Assembly: GCA_021401465.1 (NCBI GenBank)
Contig: JADDMT010000011.1
Location: forward strand, 186,001-250,000
Length of the DNA stretch: 64,000 nt
Direction: 5' to 3'
Origin: Teratosphaeria epicoccoides
Lineage: Eukaryota > Ascomycota > Dothideomycetes > Mycosphaerellales > Teratosphaeriaceae
How positions within the stretch are numbered: position 1 is the stretch's first letter; each line of letters begins with the position of its first letter. The notes beneath the pieces were generated by a model that saw only the letters and a program-made list of their open reading frames with translations, was not told the origin of the DNA and did no database searches. Shown here one piece after another: positions 23,003 through 33,482 of this stretch. Made by a program: the position numbers and the translations under genes.

Positions 23003-26000
23003 GGTGCAGGTGAGAGCTTCCGAAAGTCGGAAGCGATGCTCGTGAGCTGACTCGGTACTATCTGGACATTAAGCTGTGCGAAGACGTTGGTGCTGTCACG
23101 GAGGTTAGTACAGCATAGACGTTCGGTTCGTACAGAGAGTTGTACCTCAGTTGTTGATCAAATGAGTGTCAAGGTGGAGTCAGCCCGACTGTGCAGTGAC
23201 CCTCAAGGTCCCCTGATTAAAATTAGGTGAAAGGACAGTAATTCTGTAGTATTGATAGTGAGCTTTGGCGATGGAGGCGCAAGGCGAGGGCACAACAGTG
23301 TAGTGGTCAGGCTGTTCAGGGTGCTGCGCAGGCGTCAAGTTGGTTTGCAAGGAAAGTTGGTGCCGTATGAAGGCAGGTGAATGTCCGAGATAGAGGGAAC
23401 GATGCTCCAGGAAGGAGAAACTCCCAGGGACACGGTTGACGGGAGGGCTGTCCGCACGGCTGGTGTCCAGTAGCGCCTTAGCGGCCGTTCAACAGGAACA
23501 GTGCCAAAATAGCGCGTCCTGTGGCTTGACTCAAGAGCGGTGTGGGTCTGCAGAGATGTGATGATGAGACACAAGCGGATGCGAAGTCGTAGCCCGGTCT
23601 GTCAAAGAGGATGTCGCCGCGTGAACGGTCCGCGGCGTGGCGCCGGAGTCAAAAAGCGTGGGAGCGCAGACAGGCGCACAGCGCTGACGACGACGATGGC
23701 CAAGTGAGATCGGCGGCGCGAAGGGCAAGAGTTGCTGGTTCTGGACTGCCAGTAGGCGAGTGGCAAGCCGAGCGAACAGGTCTGATCACACTCTGGCGAG
23801 GGTCGAGCTGGGTAGGCGATAGCAGCTGCGGCGACAGGGTGTTGGAATGAATGCAATGAGGACGATGTATTAGTCCGTTCCCAGAACAGCGCACAGGCTC
23901 TCCGTCGAGATAAGCAGAGATGAGCGACAGGAGGGTCTTTGTTGGCTTGGTCTGCGCTGCCTCTTACTGGTTGTATGCCGAGCTTGTAGCGGTGGTCGAT
24001 GCCCAATGCCCTGTCACGGCACTTGCTGCCCGTTGCTGCATAATAATCGACTAGAAGATGAATTTGGCAAGGAGAGCGTGTGATGATGAGGATAATCGCG
24101 TGATGGGCGCGTGGTCGCGAAATGACTGCAAAAACTGGCAAGATGAGATGAAACGCCTGGCTCTGCGCGTCTCGAAATAGCAACCCCTGTGTTCCTTACG
24201 CGGGAAAAAGCCGAACGAGCGCACGATCATCTCACATCATCAAGCTCATCAACGGTCAATAATCAAGCAAATTTCAAGTGCAGGCCGTGTCATGGTCAAT
24301 TACAAGTCTAATCGTTGCATCCTGTTTTCCATGTATGAACGCGCTTTGTATGCGCGATGCTTCTGCCCGCTGCTGCCATGCCAGCTCATCTTGCATTGTA
24401 TGCCTATCAATGCTGGCACCTACTGGCTAGGCACGGGCAAGCTACCATAGCAGATCCAATGGGATAATCTGGAGCCGGCTTCCGTACTCACAACTTGGAG
24501 GAGTGGTGACGACCGAGACCCGTAACATTACCGGACATGATCTCCCTATCGATTCATTGCCTTCAGCGGTCTTCTCGGCTACCGATCCCCCTGCGCCCGC
24601 TCGTCCTTTGATTCGAGATGGTCTCGCTTCGGTCGAGCTTAGCATTTCTCTGATCCTCCGGCCCAGGAACCAACGGCGGTCTGACCGCAATAAGGCTGAT
24701 CCCGATGCTCCCCGCTGTGTCGTGCCGCACCGCCGCTATTGGCAGCTCATCCCAAATGACAGCACTTTCCCTGTCGAGAACGTGTGGGGACCATGCACGA
24801 TGCAACACGAACAGAGGTGAGGTACGATTATCGCTCCCATTGGATGACGCGCCATGAATGCAATGATGGGTGTCTAGCCGAGGAGCGTTGCAGAACCATC
24901 GCAAAGCACCTATCACGGCCTAGCTACTGATTTCATGCAACAAGCGAGGTGTTCGCACGAAGGAGTCGCGGCCGCATCCGTCCTTAGATCATCCCCTCTG
25001 GGCTTGCGAGGTTGATCTCCGATCTCTGTCCGGTCTCAAGTTTGCATGCATTCGATGACAAGCAGCCTGGGCCAGGACCCCAGAATACCTCAAACCCGGT
25101 GGTCTAGCTTTTTGCGGGGCAGCGAGCACGGGTCATGGATGGGCAGATCATGAGTACGTACACCATGAAATGAGGCCAATTTGGTCTTTTGTTGTTTCGC
25201 TAGCGTACATCTGTATCATTAGTCTTTCGGGTAGGCGCCGACGAGGGTCGAAAGCAGCCCGCTGCTCTGATGCTCGGCAAGAACCCGGTGTCGGGACAAG
25301 CAGAAAGCGATCTGCCACCCACTGCCGAGACGGGTCATGCAGGCTGTCTGTATACATGTATGTGCACGAACTTATCAGGTAGCAAATAAACGTCCGCAGT
25401 TCCGTGTTTCTGTTTACTGGCATCCCCTATGCATGTACAGTCGCCTCTCTTGACCTGGTTGTTCTGAGCTCAACAGGCTCCCCAGGCAGGGTTCTCCCAG
25501 GGAGCGCGTCACTGCCACGAAGATGTCGACATGGACAGGTCAAGCCCAAGCGGCACGAGTCGTCTAGGTTCGCCTGCTGCCGTCACGTCAAAAGCGACGA
25601 CATCGCAAGCAATGCCATGCACGTGAAAGGAGCAGCCGCCGGTCTGGACCTGGACGTGACCTACTCCGGCATGAACATACAGGCAATCAAAATGCCGCAA
25701 ACATTGAGGCGTCTTTCTGGCCACGATTGCTTGTCTTCCATGGAAGGCATATTGCGTTCGGCTTACCAAGGACGTCCGCACTACTGCTTCTCCGCACGCT
25801 CAGACCCCAGCACGGTGAGTATTGCGACCTATGGGCAGCATATTTTCATCCCTGGATCTTCGAGGTTGAATGGAGATGGGAAGCACTGTGCATTCACTGG
25901 CCCAACACGGCCACTGTCGGCAGAGTGATTTCTCGTGGCAGCTCTCTTGACTTTTGAATGTAAGAGAAACGGCGTTGGAACGTGTCAGTAGTATTACTCA

Positions 26001-26755
26001 GATGGTGCATTAGCACGATGTCGATCTTGAGTATTTGAGTATGGATGCCAGTAGTCAGCCAAACCGATTGCAGAGGTGAAACGACGCGTGACGCGTAACG
26101 TCAATAAGCAGTCAATGTGTCAAGCAGCAGTCAACGTGTCAAGCAGCAGTCAACGTGTCAAGCAGCAGTCAACGTGTCAAGCAGCAGTCAACGTGTCAAG
26201 CAGCAGTCAACGTGTCAAGCAGCAGTCAACGTGTCAAGCAGCAGTAAATCATGATAGGAAGCACCCTGTCATGTCAAACCCAACCAATGGTATCGGTGGC
26301 GTCATCAAGCAGTCAAATCAGATGAGAAGCTGAGACAAGCAGTCAAGTATCAGAGAAGCTTCAACTGCTGGCGGAGAAGTCAACTACCAGAGAAGCGTTC
26401 AACGATTGGAAAGAACAGTCTCAGTCATGTGAAGCAGCAGTGGACCATGTCAACCATCAATCAAGTAGTGTCCATTGCCAGTGACGCTTTCGATGAAGCA
26501 GTAATTCGTGACCACGAACCGTCAACGGCATTACGCAGACACGCGATCATGGCCTGCTTGAACTACATCTTCGCGCCAGTAGGAACCAGATGCGAATGCG
26601 GCCTGCAAACCCTGTGTACTATGGCAACGACTTCCAGAGCGGCTGAAAGGATAATGCTACGACAACCATACTGATGTCATCCAGACGCCACGCTAAAGAG
26701 TCACAACCATTTCTGACTGTCAGCAAACCACGCCGCCGCAGTTTCCAGGACCCCC
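23003..26755. other. 3.75-kb non-coding region upstream of ImeB kinase
   Basis: This is the longest gene-free stretch in the window, between the ImeB start and the HIR1 stop. The longest frame, at 25404-25928 (174 codons), opens with GTG and has no recognisable domain or splice structure. A 19-bp tandem array and related GTCAA-rich sequence lie at about 26,100-26,480. The remainder looks like unique sequence of mixed composition. A long regulatory region or an unannotated non-coding transcript would both fit. Confidence 0.5.
26100..26246. repeat. 19-bp tandem repeat, about seven copies
   Basis: The unit GTGTCAAGCAGCAGTCAAC repeats about seven times with almost no change. The first unit carries T for C (GTCAATGTGTC), and the last drifts into CAGTAAATC. 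The period of 19 is not a multiple of three, so the apparent protein across it is an artefact. There are no spacers, so it is not a CRISPR array. Degenerate GTCAA and AGCAGTCAA pieces continue to about 26,480. Confidence 0.95.
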
Positions 26756-29700
26756 TCATCGCTCCGCCGCATCCGTAATCATCTGCACATCCTCGTCGAG
26801 CGGCGCAGCAACAGCAATGCCCAGGACCTTCGCATATGGCACAGTGATACGCTGCAGGTCTCTATGCTTTCCCAGCACCACCACAACCTCCTTCAGCAGA
26901 TCGAGCCGATTCCAGCCGACAATCTCATCATCGTCGCCCCAAGTGATGCCTGGTCCTGAACCTGGCACACCGCTATCCCCTTCCGGATCCTGATCCTCGA
27001 ATAATTTCCCCATCAGGCTACCGAGGAGCTCCTCAACTTTCCCTCTCAGTCCTTCGGCGCCGATGCGCTTCGCGTACATGATCAGATAAACCCGGAACTC
27101 GTCCCGGGCGCCCAAGATCATGGCGGCAGCGACGCGGTTTTCGAGGTGCGCGATGCTGACTGAGCTCTCGAAACCTTCGAAGCCTTCGGCGGAGAGCAGC
27201 TGCTTCACGAGTCTCTGGAGGAAGTAAGCTCGGCCCTTGAGCAGTGCCTGTGAAGTCGTGTTGCGCTCCAGAAGAGGAATGATGCCTGCTGACACATTCT
27301 CTGGGTTGATCTCATCGAGGAACGACGGCTCCGCTCCCTTGCCTTTTGATGATGTGTTATTAGCCGAGCGGGCGGTCGTGATACTAGTGTCGGTAGTATT
27401 CCAATATTGGGAGCCTACGGCCCACCATGACTCGCTAAGTCTTTGCCAGACGTACATTGTGGGGTTGTAAGCGAACCCGTCACCATTGCTCATCCCCACT
27501 ATGATCTTGCCCTTGCTGTTGAGACGTGCAAACATGATTGCAGGACCGGAAGTCAGATGATTCTGCTGGGTCATGCTGGCGGCGTCCAAGGCCGGCGCCA
27601 AACTGATCGGCGGGTGGGGTGCAGACATGCTCTTGATATTCCAGACGTAGCATTGACCGGCAGCGGTGACGGCAAGAAGCCACCAGCCTTTGCAATCCAG
27701 TATGACGGGCTGTGATTCAAGGATCATGGCGCTGAGCAAACGCCTACCAGCTGACGTCCATAGGTACAGAGAGCCATCTTCGCAGGAAGCGGCCCAGAAC
27801 TTGCGGTTGCCAGTCGTCAGCAGCACAGGCCGGGGTAGGAAGTCTTGCCATAATGTCTGACTTCGGCGGCTGAGTGTTATGCGAGTCGGCTCACGGTCTT
27901 GCGCGCGGCCTGTCCGAGACGGACCACTGGCGTTGCGCGCTTCAAAAACGATGGCCGAGTCACCGTCTGCGGTATCATCTACGGTGTTGTCTTCCGCCAG
28001 CGACTTGCCAAGATCGAGTGGTCGCAGGATAACGCTTCGCACAGCCGGAATAGCAAGTCGTACTTGACTGATAGCCAAGCTTGGATTCACAACTGAAGGC
28101 CGTAATGCCTCAGGCACATCAGTAGGCACTTTCTTAGCAGTAGCTGCCGAGCTTGGCACCAGTCCATCCACAGTATTGTTGACGATCGGCGTTGAGCCTG
28201 TTTGCTGAATCGCCTGCACTCGCTTCTCTGCTCTCTTTATTTCTTCATCGTCGTCGCCGTCCAACTCTGCATATTTACGCCTATTGCCAAGCAACAAACT
28301 TGCCAGGCCACCTTTAGGTAGCCCATCGTATGGCTTGCTCAGGTCTAAGGTCTTCCCAGCCGGGTCGTCGGAGGCTGCACCGGCCTTAACAGATGCCTGC
28401 AATTGCGGCCGCGGAAGATTGCCTTCGCCTCCATTGGACGATGAAAGCAGTACAGGGGCGATGCGTTTCTTGCCCTCTTTAGTAAAGGTGACACGATTCT
28501 TGATCTTATCGATTCTCTCCTGCTGCGGGTCCTTGAGTGGTGCTGGAGCCGGCACGGTGTCTGCCGCTGGTCCACTCGTGACAGCTGAGGCTCCGTTTAT
28601 TCCGTTGATCTGCGGTGCATCTCCATTGACAAGACCAAGGGCTTGCGCGTTGTCCGCGTCGCCCATGAGCTCTCCCATACGTCCCTGCACGCCTCTGAGC
28701 TCATCAGCTTTGCTGCTCTCCTCCAGGCGCAGCGCATCAGCGCCCTCCACGATGCCCACTCTCCTCCCTGCTCCATACTTCGCCAAAGCTCTGTCATTCT
28801 CCGTGCTCGAAGTCGGATAGCCCAGCTCGCCTTGTTGAAAGACAAGCGCAGCGATCTTGCCGTCAAGACTGGAGAAGAACAACGTTTCGCCATCCGGATG
28901 CCACGCCAGATCACTGATCGGCTTACTGCACATCTCAGCGGTCGTGGCGAAAGGTCTCGGAAATGTTGTGTTCCACACACTGATCGTCTTGTCTTGACCG
29001 GCACAGGCCACGACACTGACAGCATTTGGCATAGGCGGAGCGGCTTCTCCATTGGCTGGTGGAGGCGGAGCAGGTTCCCTCATGAAGAGCCTCGGCGAAA
29101 ATGAACATACTTCCACTGGTCCTTCATGGCCGATCAGGTTGATCTCGCTGTCCCAGCTGCCTCTGTTGACGATTGCGACTGAGCTGACCGGACCGTTCGT
29201 CGCATTGGCAGCTGCGATGTGCGCGCCTTCCGGACTCCAAGAGCATCGCCGGAAGTAGGTCGTTAGAGGACTGGTTCCGAACGGCGCCGAAACTGTCTGC
29301 TCAAGTGTAAAGTTGGAAGTCTGGTCGTATGCCGTCGCATTGGGCGGCGGAGAAGTAAAACGGTAGATCTTGATAGTCCTGTCGTCGCTAGCCGTGGCAA
29401 AGTATTTGTTTGCCGGATCGAACGTAATGCCCTTCACGTGGCTCTGGTGTTGCGCAAGCGTCTTTAGCTTCTCGAAAGTACTGCCCGACCAGACGACGAC
29501 CTTGCTGTCCAGGCCGACAGATACCAGTATGCTGCTATCATAGCTCCAGCCCAGGTCCTGGACGTCGTTGTCATGCCCGATCAGTCTGCGATACACCCGC
29601 CAATTCTCCACTGCTTTTGCTTCGTTGCTCCCGAAAGTTGTATGTCCTGGTGCGCCGGGCTCCAAGCTGTAGACGCATACGAGCTTATCATCGGCACCTG

Positions 29701-30090
29701 ATGCCAAGTACTTGCCATTCGGACTGAACCGCACCGAATGTACTGTTCCCGAGTGGTACGATAGAGCCGCGAGCTGCTTCGGTTGGGTATACGATGGATT
29801 CGAGGCATTCAAGATGGCTTCTGTGGACCATATTCGGACATGGCCATCGCCGGCGGCCGTAGCCAGGCGCGAACTACACCATCGCTAAGGTTAGCTGCTA
29901 TTGCGACGGTCCCACGTCAATGTCATGAAGCGCTCTACATACCCGTCAGGCGAGACATGGCAGCTGTACACCTCGTGGTCCTTTTTCTCCCCTCCATGCA
30001 CCAGCCTGAGGATGGCTACCGATTAGTACTCTGCGCCCGGGGTCCATTGGTGGTGTTCTGTTCTCACCAATATGGCTTCACGTAACGCAT
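26756..30090 (-). CDS. hir1: Histone chaperone HIR1 (HIRA)
   Basis: A subunit of the HIR/HIRA complex, which deposits H3-H4 independently of replication and represses histone genes. Three exons, 30090-30068, 30005-29943 and 29873-26756, with introns of 62 and 69 nt, give 1067 aa. Exon 1 is only 23 nt (MRYVKPYW) and exon 2 is 63 nt; splicing restores WLVHGGEKKDHEVYSCHVSPDGSRLATAAGDGHVRIWSTEAI in pieces that match the family N-terminus. Seven WD40 repeats fill residues 1-400, for example SYHSGTVHSVRFSPNGKYLASGADDKLVCVY. A B-domain-like basic segment follows near 480 (NRVTFTKEGKKRIAPVLL), which in the family binds Asf1. The HIRA C-terminal domain covers about 690-1000 and includes further beta-propeller-like repeats. 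A first exon of eight codons is easily missed by gene callers. Confidence 0.95.
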
Positions 30091-31470
30091 GTTTGCGCTG
30101 CTCCAACGCGCATGTTTTGACGGTCTCTTACATGTACAACAAAATGTTCAAAAATGTCGGGAGCATTTCTACTTGGCCGCGCGAGCGAGCATGTGAGACT
30201 GACGAACCCAATGCTCCAGAATCAAATGCTCTCCATCACTTCCAAACATGATGAGTAAGCCTCCGCACACAGTCATTCACAAGTCCGCCCAGTAGCCAGA
30301 AGAGCTAAACATTGCTGGTCGCTACATGTATACGTTTGGCACGACCTGCCCTCCCGCTCTCTGCTCCGACAGTGGGTATTAATAATAATAATTGATGCAA
30401 TGCAGATGCCGGTGCAGACCAGGTTCGAATCAGCCCATGCATGACTGGACAGTCGGCGTGCACCTCTCTAAACCTTTCTAATCACCACTCTATACGCCTG
30501 CATCCTCGTCCTGATCTTGACCATCTGCAGAAGCGCTGTAGCCATACTAGCATCAACATATATATGGCCATGCGACCCTGGCACTGAGCCCCGTGGTGAG
30601 TGTGAGTTGGCTTTGCGCCCGTCGTCGTTGCTCCTAATCCATAGGCATTTTCGTATCATGCCACAGACTCTTGCGGAAATCAACATTTGGCGGCACGTAT
30701 ACGGGCTCGATCTTGAACGTACCAACAAGCGATGTCTACTCAGTTCAGACCACGGATGATCGTAGACTGCGAGGAGGCTGTCAGTGTGGCATCTCCCTTC
30801 AACTTTGCAGACCTGAATTCATTTGTCCCCGCGGTGGCATACAGGGCTACTATGTGGTGTATCATGATGACTCCGCTGTCACCGGCCATCCAAAGAGCAT
30901 TCGGCGGATGCGAGGATTTGATCGGCCGCGACTCTAATAACTACACTTCTTGAGCCAATCGTCGCAGACCAAGGTTCTTATAAAGTCTACTGCTACGGCA
31001 GTGGAACATACGACCTCGACGGAGCAAGGCTCTGCTGGCACAAGCGACCATTCGCAAGTAAGCTCGCAAGACTCTGCCAACAAGGCTTCCAGGAACGGGC
31101 TTGAGGCGCAGACCACCGCAATTGATTCACGCACGAGCGAAGATGGGTCGATCCAGCGCGGCAGACATTGGCCCAACACAGCTGGGTGCTGATGCAACGC
31201 AGCAGCGCAGTAAAGCTGACTCAATCCTTACAACGATCATGGTGCATCGAAAGCCTCCGCAGATCCAGGCACCTTCGCACATTCGACGACATATCCAGCA
31301 GGGGAGATGGTCTCGATCCTTGTCGCGGGTGCGAGCTTGGCTGAGTCGAAGTCACCAGAAACTGAAGCAACGAGCCGCGACAACGGGAAGGGGAAGTCCA
31401 CGGTAGTGACAGCAGGATCCGGATTGGGCGGATAAAGTAGTGATCAAGCAACCACGTATCATGGCTCAGT
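30091..31470. other. Intergenic between HIR1 promoter and monooxygenase 3' end
   Basis: 1.38 kb holding the HIR1 promoter and the 3' UTR of the monooxygenase locus. A short AAT run (AATAATAATAATT) sits at about 30,380. A T-arm-like string at 30,421 does not fold as a tRNA. No gene is supported. Confidence 0.5.
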
Positions 31471-33051
31471 CTAGATGAAGAAAAGACTATCCCAATGCGC
31501 TTTGTCCCTGATAATCAACCACTCGTCCTCAGTGCTGTCCAGCTCGAGATGAGAAGCATCCTTGGGTCGGTCAAGACGCTTTCTCACATGCTCAATCGCC
31601 CATCTGGTCTTCGCGTCAAGCACAGGCGGCACCTTGCCTGGACCAGACAGCTCGGGCAGACCAGCAAATTGGTAGAGCCAGCGAAGCCAGCCGAGGGTCT
31701 CTCCATCGTCCCAGTAAAGCGTATGGAACTTCCTGCGTTCTCTCGTCACCTGAGCAAGACGCTCTTTATACCATCGAGTTTGTTCCTTCTGATTTGGCAG
31801 AGTCGCTCTGCCAGCGAACAACCGCGCCAATGCTATGGCTTGGTACTCGAAAGAGCGGAAGGTGAGAGCCTGGATCGCGCCGACAATACCTAGAGTAGGA
31901 TGTCTCGTTAAGAAAGTATGTTGGAAGTTGTCCACGAGCCGGCTATTAGCGTAGTCCCATATATCACCGCTGTTCGCCCGACCATTCCAGAATGGGAAGG
32001 AAGGCAGATAACCTTAACAGTAGATGACGACATCGACGTCCGTCGCTTTGAGGACACTGTCGTCCTGGAAGTGAATATCACCAGAATCAGCATCGTAACG
32101 AGTGATCACTGGCTTCCAGACAAATCCACCAGGCGCCGTCGGTGGCTCGAACCTGTTACGAGATCTTCGTGACTGGTAGATGGGCAACTGTGCCGTCTTG
32201 ACCAATTCCATCCCAATATCATAGCCCGAAGCGGAGTTCCCAATCACCAGTATCTTCTTGCCGGCAAATGTATGCGGATGTCGATAAGACTTGGAGTGGA
32301 AGACTTTGCCAGGAAACTTTTCAAGATACGAATCCAGCCCGGGGACGGCTGGAATGAAAGGTACTGTGTAATGGCCATTGGCAAGGATGATCGCGTCGAA
32401 GTCTTCGCGCCACCATAGATCTTGCTTGATGGTCGGGTCGTAGTGTCGCAGCGTCAGTGCCCATCGTTCACCTGGCAGCTTGGAGAGATCCTCGACGGTA
32501 GTGTTTAATCGGAGGCATGAGTCTGTTCGACAATCGCTGAAATAGTCTTGGATGCTCTGCTTCGGTATCCAGTGTGGCACAAAAGGACCGTACGGATATG
32601 GCCTGTCCGAGAATGACATTGCGATGTCTGGAACATTGGTGGTGAGACCCGCGTACACTGGCGTCTTCGGGTACCTTTCTTGATTTGATGGCTCTGTCTT
32701 GGTAGGTAGATGGCTAGGAGGCTGAAGCTTCGGATCGAGATCTGGTGGGAGTCGACCTGGTGTTGGCACTAAAAGAGGCCCTGGGTCTGCATCGTATATC
32801 CTAAGTTGGACAAGTAAGAATCGACAAAGAAGTGACATAAACGGAGATCACCGCACCATGTGCCACCAGCAGTTTCCCGTCTTTCAAACACTCGTATGCT
32901 GTCGAAGTGTTCTTCTGCGGCCAAAGCAGATGCTGCTGCTGCACCTGTTGCAGATCTATCAACTCGTGAGTCGTGGAGGCCTTACGCGCCCACTCCTACC
33001 TGAAGCACCAGCACCGATTATAGCGACCGTCCTGATTGGCGACTCTGGCAT
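31471..33051 (-). pseudogene. Flavin-containing monooxygenase interrupted by an in-frame TAA
   Basis: An FAD/NADPH-dependent monooxygenase (FMO-like) that would oxygenate N- or S-containing substrates. Exons 33051-33000, 32944-32857 and 32800-31471, with introns of 55 and 56 nt, give 490 codons in one frame. The FAD site is AIIGAGASG, split by intron 1 at its last Gly, followed by ERRETAGGTW across intron 2. The FMO fingerprint FPGKVFHSKSYRHP and the NADPH site VIGNSASGYDIGMEL are intact. Codon TAA at 32016-32014 replaces the expected Thr in the conserved VIYCTGY motif; the frame then continues as GYLPSFPFWNGRANSGDIWDYANS to a normal C-terminal region and a second stop at 31471. No other disruption is visible. 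It could be a recent pseudogene, an allele, a base-call error or a readthrough site. If the stop is real, the translated product lacks the C-terminal third. Confidence 0.8.
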
Positions 33052-33482
33052 TGTCAATCATGAGTCCCCAAGTTGTCAACGGCCCTCGGATTAGTATTCG
33101 TTACAAAGCATCTTCATTGATAAGCAGAGGCTCAGCTAGCGACTGGTGTAAAGCCGGGCACATCGCTATTCGTGAACCATGTCGTGTGGCGTGAGACGCA
33201 TGGCAAGCAACCAATCAAGCGCGCCCAAGATCACGACACCACGTGAGCTGTAGATTTTCTGTCGGGTAAGCTTGAGCTCAGCGGAACCTCATCGTATGCA
33301 GTTTGAGAGACGTCGGCAGACAGCGGTCCCCCTGGTCCCGTGCTACGCGTCCTGCTGGCTTTATTGAAACAGCTGGAATTAACAAGCGCAGCTTAGAGAT
33401 GCTTGACCAGGGTCATTGGAAATCATGTGATAAACATCGGCGACACTGGGTAACCGCCTCGTCTGATACTAATGCAATACGC
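33052..33482. other. Intergenic between monooxygenase start and permease 3' end
   Basis: 431 bp holding the monooxygenase promoter and the permease 3' UTR. No further element is recognised. Confidence 0.5.

Noticed and set aside
25404..25928. 174-codon frame in the region upstream of the ImeB kinase
   Set aside because: It opens with GTG and shows no domain, signal or splice continuation; it is likely a chance frame in GC-rich DNA.
26100..26246. Array of short repeats resembling a CRISPR
   Set aside because: The units abut without spacers, and the genome is fungal.
26076..26333. 85-codon open frame with a repeating VSSSSQRVKQQSTCQAAVN pattern
   Set aside because: It is a translation of the 19-bp tandem array cycling through three frames; there is no domain or gene structure.
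30400..30440. GGTTCGAATC, a T-loop-like string
   Set aside because: The flanks do not pair as a T-stem, and no cloverleaf is apparent.
31970..32018. A 49-nt GTTAAG...AACAG segment that might splice out the monooxygenase stop
   Set aside because: Its length is not a multiple of three, so removal shifts the frame to an early TAA; it would also delete the conserved region after the motif.
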